Shown here in pieces: positions 44,859 through 54,475 of a stretch of 64,000 nucleotides of DNA. This stretch comes from Planctomycetota bacterium (GTDB lineage: Bacteria; Planctomycetota; Phycisphaerae; Phycisphaerales; UBA5793). Location: NCBI GenBank assembly GCA_013112555.1, contig JABFGK010000002.1, positions 868,001 through 932,000 on the forward strand, given 5' to 3'. Made by a program: the position numbers and the translations under genes. The notes under the pieces were generated by a model. The model saw only the letters and a program-made list of their open reading frames with translations. It searched no databases and was not told where the DNA came from. Positions within the stretch are counted from its first letter, which is position 1. Each line of letters starts with the position of its first letter.

Positions 44859-47249
44859 ATGCTGCAATCACGTCTGCTGATCACTGCCGCCGTCATCCTG
44901 GCATGGGCCCTCCCATCCCACATGGCCCGGTCACAACGTCCTCCGCAGCAATCAAGCGACCTGCCCGATACCTCCTTCACCTACCGCGGCCAACTCCTGC
45001 GACTCGGTGAGCCGGTGACCGATCTGGTCGACTTCGAACTCACACTCTGGGGCGGCGGCGGAAGACGGCAACCGCATCGGGCAACCTCAGTGGATCATCG
45101 GCCAATATGTGATGGACGGCCTGTTCTCCCTCACGCTCGACTTCGGGCCCGAAGCCTTCTCCGGAACCGAACCACGCTGGCTTGAAATCACCGTCCTGTC
45201 ATCGGCCGACACCGAGCCGGTGACACTGACCCCCCGCCAACGAATCGCTGCGACACCCGTCGCGCTGTACGCACTGAAGTCACCGGTTGCCGAAACGCAC
45301 ACGCAGGGGTGATGACGGAGGCGCAGTGGGGCGCAATCGGAGCCAGGAGCGACTCGGGCGCACAGGGCAACACCACCGGGGCCCCGGGACCAAAGGGACG
45401 CGATGGGCTTGACGGCGACGGGGTCACCGGCCGTGTGGGTGATGATCAGCAGCAAAACCCGCAGGGCTCCTGGGTTTCCAATGGCAATGACATTTATTAC
45501 ATCGCCGGCAACGTCGGCATCGGCACCAGCACACCCGGCAACCCACTCCAAACCGAGAATGCCAGCCCCAACGGCACTGCCATTGTCGGCTGGGCCCGCT
45601 CCTCCGGCTCCAACCTCGGCGTCTACGGTCTGGCCAATGGTGCCACCGGCACCGGCGTCTTCGGCCTGGCAAAATCCGCGTCAGACAGCGCCTCATTCGG
45701 CGGCCGATTCGAGAGTCGATCCTCCATCGGCCGCGGCGTGTATGCCATCGCATCATCCAACGGGTCCGGCCAATCATTCGGCGGCTGGTTCCAAAGCAAT
45801 TCCTCCAAAGGTCGAGGCATTCAAGGCTACGTCAGCAGCGCCACCGGCAAGACCTACGGCGGGATATTCCAAAGTAACAGCAATCAGGGATACGGCGTCT
45901 ATGGATTGGCTGCAAATGCTGGAGATTCTGTGACGTTTGGCGGCAACTTCCGCTCAAAGAGCACAAAAGGATACGGTGTGTTCGGCATCGCCGATGCAAC
46001 ATCAGGAACAACCTATGGCGTCTTCGGCAGAAGCAATAGTCCCACCGGCCACGGCGTCTACGGCTATGGTGGCGCTGCCACCGGAAACGCCTATGGCGTC
46101 GTGGGCGAAACCCGGTCGGTCGCAGGCACCGGTGTCTATGGACTGGCTTATAGTGATACCGGCGACACCTACGGGGGGTACTTCGTGTCACATTCAACAG
46201 GTGGCGTCGGAGTATATGGATATACAGATTCGAGCACCGGGGGAACAAATGGAGTCATGGGCGTTGCCGATTCAGAGTATGGCACCGGTGTCTATGGGCT
46301 CGCAAGCAATGTCAATGGGAGCCAATACGGCGGCTTCTTCCAAACCAACGGATCAAGTGGGGCCGCGCTGGTCGGCTACGCATCCTCAACAACAGGAGGA
46401 GCACAGGCGGTTCGAGCAGAGTGCTTTTCCCCGAGCAGCACGACGCTCTATACCGCTGCCAACAGCGATACCGGCACACCGAAAGCAATCTATGCATGGT
46501 GCGCCGCCGACTATGGGTATGCCGGTTACTTTGCCGGCGGTCGTAACTACTTTGGCGGCAACACCGGCTTTGGCACCAACCAGGCTCCGCTGTACAGCGT
46601 TGATGTCGGAGGCCTCATGCGCGTCAGCGCCCCCAACAGTTCGCCCGAAGGACAGGTGGCAATCCGAGGCGTCACGCAGATTGACGGGGCGCTGTGCATA
46701 TACGGCCTTGCCGCAGGAGAGTCCGGCACGCGCACCGGCATCTACGGCGTGACCGATGCAACATCCGGGAACTACGGCGTGCTTTCCAATGGAAACAGCG
46801 GCGCCACCGGCGTCAAGTCATTCCACATCGACCACCCCCTCGACCCTGAGAACCAATTCCTCGACCACTTCTCCGCCGAAGGGCCGGAACCCTATCTCAT
46901 GTACCGCGGCAATGCCATGCTCGATGAGAATGGCGAGACATGGGTCCAACTCCCAGATTACTTCGAAGCAATTAACCGTGACTATCATTACCAACTAACA
47001 TCGATCGGCGCACCCGGGCCGAATCTGTATATTGCTGACAAGATCAGGAACAATCGGTTCCGAATCGCGGGCGGCACACCTGGTGCCGAAGTGTCCTGGA
47101 CCGTGACCGGCGTTCGTGATGACCCCTGGGTCCAGACGCACCCGACTTCCGACGAATATAGCAAGCCGCAGAACCAACGAGGCAAGTATCTCCGCCCCGA
47201 TCTGTATGGTCGGCCCCAGAGCGACGAAATCTACCACGTTCCCCGGTAA
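44859..47249 (+). CDS. Tail-fibre-like repetitive surface protein, with two frame breaks
   Basis: AAAGGAG precedes the ATG at 44859. A signal peptide (LLITAAVILAWALPSHMA) is followed by FTYRGQLLRLGEPVTD. The frame then breaks near 45050-45060 (one extra G in GGCGGCGGCGG) and again at the GGGG of 45306-45309 (one G missing). Correcting both gives about 796 residues. After a short collagen-like GAPGPKGRDGLDGDG stretch come about a dozen units of 20-30 residues built on GVYGxAxS-x-TGxxYGGxF. The C-terminal domain KSFHIDHPLDPENQFLDHFS, NAMLDENGETWVQLPDYFEA and GAPGPNLYIADKIRNNRF recurs in tail-fibre-like surface proteins of several phyla. It is likely a secreted or surface-exposed adhesin-type trimer. 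The breaks may be sequencing errors. Confidence 0.85.
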
Positions 47250-47256
47250 AACACGC

Positions 47257-47370
47257 CGTCTTTCCGTCATTCCCGCGCACGCTGGAATCCGTCTTCTCTT
47301 CTCTTTACCGCCACCACCGGTGGCGGCTTTATGAACCCCCGGTTCGCCAATCTCCCGATTGACACACATA
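47257..47370. repeat. Palindromic repeat cassette
   Basis: A diverged ATTCCCGCGCACGCTGGAAT (47270-47289), CCGCCACCACCGGTGGCGG plus CTTT (47308-47330) and a variant of GCCAATCTCCCGATTGAC (about 47345-47363). It lies between convergent genes. Confidence 0.87.
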
Positions 47371-47375
47371 CACAA

Positions 47376-47738
47376 TCACTTCCCCCGTTCGGCCATCAAC
47401 TCATCAAGCGACAACATCGCGTGCCGAAGATGCGGGATCACAATCGAACCCCCGACAATCAGCGCAACATTCATGGCATCAACCAACTCCTCCTCGCTAT
47501 ACCCGTGCGTCAGAACACACTGCTCAAGGTGGTAGTCGATACAGTCATTGCAACGTAACACCATCGACGCAACCAGCCCGAGCAGTTCCTTCGTCCCGGC
47601 CGGCAGTGCGCCGTCACGATACGCGCTCGTATCAAGGTTGAAAAACCGCTTGACCCCAAGGTGATCGACCGCCAGCACGCGCTCCTGGCCGGCACAGCGC
47701 TGTTCTCGAAACTCAGCAATGGTTCGTCGTCCGGACAT
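47376..47738 (-). CDS. Carboxymuconolactone-decarboxylase/AhpD-like protein
   Basis: 120 residues. LVASMVLRCNDCIDYHLEQC has the CxxC...H arrangement of the AhpD-like redox site, and EEELVDAMNVALIVGGSIV is the family helix pair. Members act as alkylhydroperoxidases or as gamma-carboxymuconolactone decarboxylases in trimers or hexamers; the CxxC favours a peroxidase-type role. It follows the 186-residue unknown on the minus strand with a 44-base gap and may be co-transcribed with it. Confidence 0.88.
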   Translation of the reverse strand: MSGRRTIAEFREQRCAGQERVLAVDHLGVKRFFNLDTSAYRDGALPAGTKELLGLVASMVLRCNDCIDYHLEQCVLTHGYSEEELVDAMNVALIVGGSIVIPHLRHAMLSLDELMAERGK

Positions 47739-47782
47739 CTGAACAATCCTTCAAAAAAAAGGCAATGACGGGGCGCACGGCA

Positions 47783-48343
47783 CTATTCCTGTGCCTCGCC
47801 GCGAATCGTGACCGTTACACCGACAATCTCCTGCCGCTCCGTATCAAACAGGCAAAACAACATCAGTGACCGGGTGACCAGCGGAGAATGCGACGGCAGC
47901 GACGGTGACAGTTGCAGGCGATACATAATCATGTGCGATTTCACATGATGGGTGATCGGAACAAACGCCGGATCGTCAAACGACGGCAACTCCACAAACA
48001 GATCCAGCATCTCCTCCCGTGCCCAGCGCGACAACGCAACGACCGTCGAAGGAGTCAGCCGCTGTTGCAACCACGGCCTGATCCGATGATTCCAGTCCTG
48101 TTCAATGACCTCTTGATATTGCTCGTGCCCCGGCAACGCTGCGTCGGCCACCGCCGGCCAGGTGTCCAGGGCCGGGATGAACGACATCTCCGGAACGAGA
48201 CACAAGGCCGCCGGCCAGGGATCCTCCGGGTCGTCACCGGCCGTCTGGTCCGTGAAAGTCAGTGATCCGGAAACGACCGCTGCCGATGCGATCAGACAGC
48301 CGGTCAACAAAAACGCGACGGTAGCAGCAGCAGAAACTGACAT
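47783..48343 (-). CDS. Hypothetical lipoprotein
   Basis: 186 residues. The N-terminus SVSAAATVAFLLTGCLIASA has a possible lipobox LLTGC at residue 16. The remainder is soluble, with DPWPAALCLVPEMSFIPALD, several Trp and a C-terminal LMLFCLFDTERQEIVGVTVT. No family recognised. The context is the AhpD-like gene downstream on the same strand; it is divergent from the small Cys-rich gene. Confidence 0.65.
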   Translation of the reverse strand: MSVSAAATVAFLLTGCLIASAAVVSGSLTFTDQTAGDDPEDPWPAALCLVPEMSFIPALDTWPAVADAALPGHEQYQEVIEQDWNHRIRPWLQQRLTPSTVVALSRWAREEMLDLFVELPSFDDPAFVPITHHVKSHMIMYRLQLSPSLPSHSPLVTRSLMLFCLFDTERQEIVGVTVTIRGEAQE

Positions 48344-48508
48344 GGCGACGGCTCCGGTGTAGCGCCCCGGCCGGCGACGGCCGAGTCTGGGTGGTTACAG
48401 GACCTGAAATTGTGCCCACTTCATTGAACCGATCAACTGCCCGTTTCGATGCGTAAGATACACGAGCGAACGGTTGATCAATACGTGCGACCCCGGGAGA
48501 CCGTGTAC

Positions 48509-48884
48509 ATGCCTGAGCCGACTTCAAAACCACTGGCCATTGCCCAAAAATCACTCCGATCAACGGTGTGCCCGACCTGTCATCGCCGGCAACCCGAAAA
48601 CGAGCAGTGGCCCGATGTCACCCAACCCAGACCCTGCGAGCCTTCCTGCACGATCTTCATCAATCTGCCGAAACTCATGCATTGCACACAATGTGGAGAG
48701 CCCGGACCTGGGTGCCTACGAGGCGGCCATCAACGAACTCGTCTGCCAGAACTGCAAGTCCAGCCCCACGGCCGGCGACTACTGTGCAGACGGCCAGATC
48801 CGAAGTTGCCCCCTCTCTCGCTACTCCGGAGACGTCGTGGACGTCCTCGAAAAGGCCGAACAAGCCTGGCGGCGGGGCAAGTGA
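48509..48884 (+). CDS. Small Cys-rich (zinc-ribbon-like) protein, frame break in the middle
   Basis: The first frame from MPEPTSKPLAIAQKS contains VCPTCHRR and CTQC. After a frame break near 48697-48706 the next frame gives SPDLGAYEAAINELVCQNCK, then YCADGQIRSCPLSRYSGDVV and ends EKAEQAWRRGK. Joined, it is about 125 residues with four CxxC/CxxH-type pairs, so metal binding is likely. Deleting one base in GGAGAG restores the frame. Function unknown. GGGAGA upstream supports the ATG at 48509. Confidence 0.6.
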
Positions 48885-49127
48885 TTATGCGGCCAATACA
48901 TACGCGATCGTCTTCGTTGCCACGGGTTCTTGCGACACATTTTCTAAAGGCACCGCCGACTCTTATCTGAGCGTCCACATCGAATCATACATACGGGCCT
49001 GAGAAGCCAAGAATACTGCATGTACAGATGCACACATGGCGGCGGGGATCATCGTGTGACCACAGTACTAATTGACTCCTCAATACCTGCTGCGTAGTGT
49101 GGGTCCGGCACCCAATGGAGGAATCTG

Positions 49128-50381
49128 ATGTCCGAACTCGCCGGAGGCGCGGACGTTCAAACTCACGAGCTGTTCTGGTTCTGCACGACGTGCTCAGTGT
49201 GTGTGGGCTTCGGCGTGTTGATTGCGGTCTGCTCACTGTATTATGTGTGCAAGACACGAACGGAGCCCAAAACACTGCTCACGGCACTCGGAGGCGGCTT
49301 TCTTGGGTCGGCATCGTTGGCCTCAATCAGTGCGGCGATCGGAACGGGGATTAAGGGGCTTCCTTTTCCAATGACGTGGGGGCAAGCGGGAGTCTTGACT
49401 GCCGTTGGCTTTTTGCTGGGTACGACGGCCTCTGTCATTGTTGGAATGCTATATGTGAGGCTTGGCATCATTAAGCCGGTAACAAAGCGCTTTGGTGCTC
49501 TGCACGGGGCAATGGGATGGTTGACACTCGTTGCGGGATCAGATCCATTCGGTTCGTGGCTTCAGCAAATTCACAAAGCCGTCGACATGGACGAGGCCTG
49601 GGATGAGTTCAGTGAGGCTGCAGTAGACTTCTTTCATCGACTCGACACAGAAGATGGGCGACTGGGCGATGTATCGGCCGGTGTAACATCATCTCGGCCA
49701 CGCACCAAGATCGAAATTGTACTGCGCACACTGGAGTCTGCGAAAACGCGCAGCGAGAGTCGCCGGGGAGATGACAATGAAGTTCGGCGCGCCATGATCG
49801 TCGTGCAGCCGATTCTGACCTCGCTTGTTGAAACGCTCACATCGCGACTTCGGCGAAACTCGCTCAACTTTACCGTTTGGCGTGTTCACCCATCACAGGA
49901 TGAGCTGGAGCATATAACATCGTTCCCTTTTGGTCGCCGCAATGCACGAAAGGAACCGCTGCCGATCTGGAGTGATCGAAACCGAATACGGACGGCGTCG
50001 TGTGCCGCCGAGGCGATGCTGTGCCAGAAATACATAATTTTGAATGAGGAGACAATAAAGAATCAGAAGTGGGAGCGTCGCCGCCTGGGAGCCAAGTACA
50101 GCCAGGTCGGCTGCATGCCGATCCCGTGCGATGGCGACAAGCCGTGGGGAGTACTCTGTGCAGAAATCCGTGAAGGACACCTGCCACTCACCTCTGAAGT
50201 CATGATCCGGATATTGCGGGAGTTATCAGACCTGCTGAATCAAGTGGCTAGAATAGCTCGGTCGCGGACGATAGAGGCGACACGGCTGGATGACGAACCC
50301 TCTGAATCATCGCCGCGTAGGGAACACCAGAGGGCGGAAGATGGCGAATCGCCTCGTGAAGTGCTCACGGAGGAGGGGTGA
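49128..50381 (+). CDS. Membrane protein with C-terminal GAF-like domain, function unknown
   Basis: 417 residues, GGAGGA six bases before the ATG. Three membrane segments occur in residues 20-115 (CVGFGVLIAVCSLYYVC; ALGGGFLGSASLASISAAIG; AGVLTAVGFLLGTTASVIVG). An alpha-helical linker follows, then a C-terminal region (about 220-375) with a GAF-like pattern: LNFTVWRVHPSQDELEHITS, ASCAAEAMLCQKYIIL, VGCMPIPCDGDKPWGVLCAE and MIRILRELSDLLNQVARIAR. The last 40 residues are charged. No kinase, cyclase or HTH output domain is present. The stop overlaps the start of the next small gene by four bases, so they are coupled. It resembles a sensor without an output domain; the partner may transmit the signal. 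Confidence 0.72.
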   Translation: MSELAGGADVQTHELFWFCTTCSVCVGFGVLIAVCSLYYVCKTRTEPKTLLTALGGGFLGSASLASISAAIGTGIKGLPFPMTWGQAGVLTAVGFLLGTTASVIVGMLYVRLGIIKPVTKRFGALHGAMGWLTLVAGSDPFGSWLQQIHKAVDMDEAWDEFSEAAVDFFHRLDTEDGRLGDVSAGVTSSRPRTKIEIVLRTLESAKTRSESRRGDDNEVRRAMIVVQPILTSLVETLTSRLRRNSLNFTVWRVHPSQDELEHITSFPFGRRNARKEPLPIWSDRNRIRTASCAAEAMLCQKYIILNEETIKNQKWERRRLGAKYSQVGCMPIPCDGDKPWGVLCAEIREGHLPLTSEVMIRILRELSDLLNQVARIARSRTIEATRLDDEPSESSPRREHQRAEDGESPREVLTEEG

Positions 50382-50659
50382 AATTGTCGATCAACTTGAC
50401 ACGGGCCAAATCGTCGATCACACTTGAGGGTATGACCGTGCGAACAACAAGCCATCGTTCAGCGCTTCCACCGGACCTGCGTCTGGCCTTTGAGCGACTG
50501 CTCCATATGATGGAGGCAGACTACAATTTACCAGAAACCGATGACCTGTTGGTTGCTTTACGCCGCGTGCTTGATGAAGGCTCAGTCGATGCGCTTGAGA
50601 ATCTTGAGAAGATACTTCCTGTTGACTCACCATCGAGCATACAGACAGCCATCGGATGA
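50378..50659 (+). CDS. Small protein coupled to the membrane/GAF-like gene
   Basis: 93 residues from a GTG that overlaps the upstream stop by four bases (GTGA), with GGAGGAGGG just before. An internal ATG (MTVRTTSHRS, 18 residues in) is an alternative start. The C-terminal 60 residues are acidic and helical (PPDLRLAFERLLHMMEADYN, TDDLLVALRRVLDEGSVDAL). No family recognised. The tight coupling implies it acts with the membrane sensor-like protein. Confidence 0.65.
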   Translation: MKLSINLTRAKSSITLEGMTVRTTSHRSALPPDLRLAFERLLHMMEADYNLPETDDLLVALRRVLDEGSVDALENLEKILPVDSPSSIQTAIG

Positions 50660-50825
50660 TTTGTTGTCTCTACCCGGCGCACTCCTACCGGCCCTGAAAC
50701 AGCCAAGGCTGGCATCACTGCCCCACCGGGCCACAGGGTTGCGTGCGTGAAATCGGGACAACCCCGCTCCCAATCAACCATCGAGTAAAACCGGCATCGG
50801 GGCTCAGCTGCTTGAACAGTGGAGA

Positions 50826-51857
50826 TTGTGCCCCAAAAACAAGCCGTCTGGTGTGCCTGTGATTGAAACGCGTGACATCCGAGTGGACTACGACGACGTC
50901 ACAGCCGTTCGTGATCTCACGCTCTCTATTGGGACCGGCGAAGTCTTCGGCCTGATCGGGCCGAACGGGGCCGGCAAATCAAGCACCATCCGCGTGATGG
51001 CCACCCTCCAGCGACCCACCTACGGGGACGTCAAGATCGGCGGCATCGACATTGCCACCGACCCGGCGGCCGTCCGACGGATGCTCGGCTACATGCCCGA
51101 TATGCCCCCCGTCTACGAGGACATCACCTGCACCGAGTTCCTGGAGCTCTTTGCCGGCTGCTACTTCATGAACCGAAAGGACCGACGTCGACGCATTGAT
51201 GAATGCCTCGATCAAGTGGACCTGACCGGCAAGAGCAAGGCACTGGCCGGGACCCTCTCGCGCGGGATGCGGCAGCGGCTCGTACTGGCCAAAACACTGC
51301 TGCACGACCCCGACGTCCTGCTGCTGGACGAGCCGGCCTCCGGGCTCGATCCGATTGCCCGTATCGACATGCGCAATTCGCTCGTTGCCCTGTCGCATCT
51401 CGGGAAAACGGTTCTCGTGTCATCCCACATTCTGACCGAACTGTCAGAGTTCTGCACCTCCATCGGCATCATGGAAAAAGGCGTGCTCGTGGAAAGCGGG
51501 AGCATCTCGGACATCGTCCAACGACTCAACGGCCATCGGCGCTTCGTCGTCGAGATTATCAAGAAGCCTGAGGACTCCAACACCTCTCCCGAAGCCGATC
51601 ACTGTGTCGGCGTACTGGAGACGATTGCCACCGTGGCCGGCGCTGCAACACAGCAGCCGTCCGCCACCGCCCGGGTGCTGGCTCCCAACACCGTGAGAGT
51701 CGAGTTCGGTATCACGGCCCTCGAAGATGTGGATGAAGCCGCTGCTGCCGTCCTCCAGAAGTTGGTGACCCACGGCGTCTGCGTTTCCGGTTTCTATGAA
51801 AAGAAGGTCGGCGTGGAGGACATCCTGCTCCAGGTCGGTGCGAGAGAAGTGTCGTGA
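50826..51857 (+). CDS. ABC transporter ATP-binding protein (ABC-2 type)
   Basis: Walker A GLIGPNGAGKSSTIRVMATL (about 42-61), signature LSRGMRQRLVLAKTLL (about 144) and Walker B VLLLDEPASGLDP (about 165), H-loop VLVSSHILTELSE. LSRGM instead of LSGGQ is common in ABC-2/Nod-type exporters. A C-terminal extension (about 230-343) is of the kind found in CcmA/NatA-like proteins. The frame opens at a TTG at 50826; GTG at 50853 or 50859 (MPVIETRDIRVDYDD) is equally possible because no ribosome site is well placed. The stop overlaps the permease start (GTGA), so the two form one transporter. Confidence 0.92.
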   Translation: MCPKNKPSGVPVIETRDIRVDYDDVTAVRDLTLSIGTGEVFGLIGPNGAGKSSTIRVMATLQRPTYGDVKIGGIDIATDPAAVRRMLGYMPDMPPVYEDITCTEFLELFAGCYFMNRKDRRRRIDECLDQVDLTGKSKALAGTLSRGMRQRLVLAKTLLHDPDVLLLDEPASGLDPIARIDMRNSLVALSHLGKTVLVSSHILTELSEFCTSIGIMEKGVLVESGSISDIVQRLNGHRRFVVEIIKKPEDSNTSPEADHCVGVLETIATVAGAATQQPSATARVLAPNTVRVEFGITALEDVDEAAAAVLQKLVTHGVCVSGFYEKKVGVEDILLQVGAREVS

Positions 51858-53626
51858 ATCAAACGCATACAACCATCTCGCCCGGTTCACCCGATACGAG
51901 TGGGCACCTCTGGAGTATCCTCTTCAATCCGATCATTGTTAAGTGTGTTCACTCCCGCCTGCGGCTCAAGCACATCCTCAGTTGGGGATTGATCACGCTG
52001 ACCATAACGGCCTTCGTCTGTCTCATGGTGTATCTGACGACGACGGAGCGCGAACTGATGACGCCGCCGGAAGCGGCTCGCGCCATGCTCCTGCCGCTGA
52101 TCATCATCCAGGGCATCATCCTGATGTTGCTCGGGACGGGCTCGGTTGCTTCGGGCCTGGCCGTCGAACGGGATACCGGCGTCATTGCCTACCAGCGCAT
52201 GACGCCGATGTCGCCGCTGGCCAAGATGATCGGCTATCTCTTCGGGCTGCCGATCCGCGAGTACTTCCTGTTCCTGCTGACTGTGCCGTTCGTCGCATTT
52301 GCCGTGATCGTCAGCAAATTCGAAGTCTCTAAACTTTTGCACTTCTATGCCGTGTTCTTCAGTTCCGTCTGGGTGTATCACATGACGGGCATGGTCGTCG
52401 GCATGGCCTGGAGCAAGCCGCGCCGGGCCGCGATGATCACCCAGGGATTTGTCGTCCTGTTATACCTCGTGCTGCCCCAACTGTCAGCCATCGGGCTGAC
52501 GTTCTTCGAGTTCCTCACCGTGCGACCGACGTTCAAGGCCATGTTGCTCGACGAGTTGAAAGACGTCTCTGAGAGCCTGCGCCAGGTCGCCGAGCAACGG
52601 TTTGCGTCTGCCATCGGCACCGATGAAATCGGATTCTTCAACTGGATGCTCCATCCGACGACGTACACACTCATCGTACAGGGGTTCCTGCTGTGCACGA
52701 TGATCGTCGTCGTGCTTCGCAAATGGAAGAACGATCACGCGCATCCATTTTCCAAACTGTACGGCCTCTTTTTCCACGGCATCGTCACCACGCTGCTCGT
52801 TGGAAGTGTCTGGCCCATCCTCTCAAACGAGTCACTGCTCCGGCTGTTTTCCAAGCAGTTCCCCGACCAGCAGCCGGCTTTCATTCTCTTCCTGTTGCTG
52901 ATGACCATGCTGACGGTGAGCGGTGTGTTTCTCATCCTCGTCGTCCATGTCACGACCCCTTCACGATTCACGATGGCAGAGGGGATTCGGCTGAACATGA
53001 AACAGGGGCACAGCCGATGGGTCACGCTCACGTCCGACGCTTCGTCAAGCCTGCTGCTGACATGCTGTATTACAGCCATTACTGCCGTCGGTGCCTGGAT
53101 CCTGATCGAACACGCACGCCAAACCGGGGTGTTTTTAACCATCTTCCCGCCAACCTGGGTGCTGCTGCAGCCGTTGCTGTTTGGCGTTCTGGTTGTGTTC
53201 TTCGTCCAGGGTATTCGTGAGCGGTTCAGCACGAGAATGTGCTATGTGATCCTGTTCATTCTGTGGATGGTCCCGGCGTTTACCGCCATGGTCCTGTACT
53301 CGGCCAAGAACGCCTGGGTCGGCGGGACCTACACCGCCCTGCCGAATCCCTTTGCAGCGCTGCTGTTTACCTGGTTCTGGGTCTATGAACACGCCGGTCT
53401 CGATGGGGACCAGTTCCTCAAGGGGCTCCCGACGGACTTCCGCCACCATCTCCCAATGTTTGCCGCTACCTCAATCGGGCTATATGCCGTGCTCGCAGCG
53501 GTGATCCAGGCCGAACGTCTGCGCTGGCACCTGACCATGCTCAAACGAGAGCGGCTTCATGGCCGCCCGACGGCAGGCACACCAGAGGATACTGCGCAAG
53601 AAAAGGCCGCCCCCCAGGCCGGCTGA
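51854..53626 (+). CDS. ABC-2 type transporter permease
   Basis: 590 residues with about 12-14 hydrophobic segments, starting near residue 45 (WGLITLTITAFVCLMVYL). GLAVERDTGVIAYQRMTPMS is the coupling-helix-like motif (E-R-[ED]-x-G-x...R-x-[ST]-P) typical of ABC-2 permeases. Several following segments (MIGYLFGLPIREYFLFLLTV, GMVVGMAWSKPRRAAMITQG) complete the first half; the second half is longer than usual. Its GTG start overlaps the ATPase stop. Substrate unknown. Confidence 0.9.
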   Translation: MNQTHTTISPGSPDTSGHLWSILFNPIIVKCVHSRLRLKHILSWGLITLTITAFVCLMVYLTTTERELMTPPEAARAMLLPLIIIQGIILMLLGTGSVASGLAVERDTGVIAYQRMTPMSPLAKMIGYLFGLPIREYFLFLLTVPFVAFAVIVSKFEVSKLLHFYAVFFSSVWVYHMTGMVVGMAWSKPRRAAMITQGFVVLLYLVLPQLSAIGLTFFEFLTVRPTFKAMLLDELKDVSESLRQVAEQRFASAIGTDEIGFFNWMLHPTTYTLIVQGFLLCTMIVVVLRKWKNDHAHPFSKLYGLFFHGIVTTLLVGSVWPILSNESLLRLFSKQFPDQQPAFILFLLLMTMLTVSGVFLILVVHVTTPSRFTMAEGIRLNMKQGHSRWVTLTSDASSSLLLTCCITAITAVGAWILIEHARQTGVFLTIFPPTWVLLQPLLFGVLVVFFVQGIRERFSTRMCYVILFILWMVPAFTAMVLYSAKNAWVGGTYTALPNPFAALLFTWFWVYEHAGLDGDQFLKGLPTDFRHHLPMFAATSIGLYAVLAAVIQAERLRWHLTMLKRERLHGRPTAGTPEDTAQEKAAPQAG

Positions 53627-53668
53627 GAAGCGGCTCGTTGATTCACACTTCATATCACCCCGGGCGAT

Positions 53669-54475
53669 CTACCATTTATCGCCGAAGTTCTCGTTGTACG
53701 TGCGGTCGTCCCAACTATCAATGTCCTTGAGCGTCTCCTTCGTCCGCAGTTCGACATGCGTATCGATGAACAACGCGTTCGAACCGGTCTGATGGCGGTC
53801 GCTGTCAATCCGGGCTACGTTGCCGATCCATCCGTTGGCACCGTCCTCCGGGCCGGTGATGTGATCAACGGTAAACGTGTCGTACAGCGCGTCGATCCCT
53901 TCGGAGTGATACCCGTTGTAGACGATATTGAAAATCTCGTTATCTGAATCGTCATTGAACGCCGTTAGAAACATGGAACTGTCCGGGCGCAGAAACTCGG
54001 TGATCTGAGCCGTCGGGTGGCGGCCGTCTCGCGCGATGTTCCCCTGCGGCGTGAGCATCAGCCCATTGTTGACATAGTGAATCTGATGATTCTGGTTCGG
54101 GTGATCCGGATCCCTGTAAGCAGCCACCTGGTGAAAGGTGTACCGGGCCCAATTGGAATCGTTCGGGTTTGTAGCAGAAAAAGTCTCCCCATCGCCTTCA
54201 TGGACCAGCGGGCGCCCTTCAAATACATACTGGAAAAACAGCCGGGGCCACTGATAGTGGTACCCCTTGCTCCACGTCGAGCGATACGGATGCTTCCCCT
54301 CACGCGGGATGTAATCCTTGTTTTCAGTCGAATACAGCCCCAGGGCATACCCGATCTGCTTCTGATTGCTTGCACAAACCCCCTTGCGGGCCATCTTGCG
54401 CGCCTGCGTCAATGCCGGCAGCAGAATGCCGATCAGCAGCGCAATGATCGAAATGACAACGAGCAACTCAATGAG
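53669..54475 (-). pseudogene. Prepilin-like (DUF1559-type) protein, 3' part, cut off from its start by an IS
   Basis: This part begins inside the signal with [20 protein letters not shown], the type IV-prepilin/pseudopilin helix, and continues for about 260 residues ([35 protein letters not shown]). The end has [16 protein letters not shown], an H-x9-D motif as in DUF1559 proteins of planctomycetes. There is no start codon in frame upstream. The missing N-terminus is at 55979-56051. Joined across the insertion the gene reads [12 protein letters not shown] exactly. As it stands the protein cannot be made as a prepilin. Confidence 0.93.

Noticed and set aside
44230-44880. Long open frame of about 216 codons across the repeat cluster, with peptides such as SFPRTRESI and VIPAHAGIH
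   Set aside because: It is a translation of the palindromic modules themselves. The same peptides arise from every repeat cassette.
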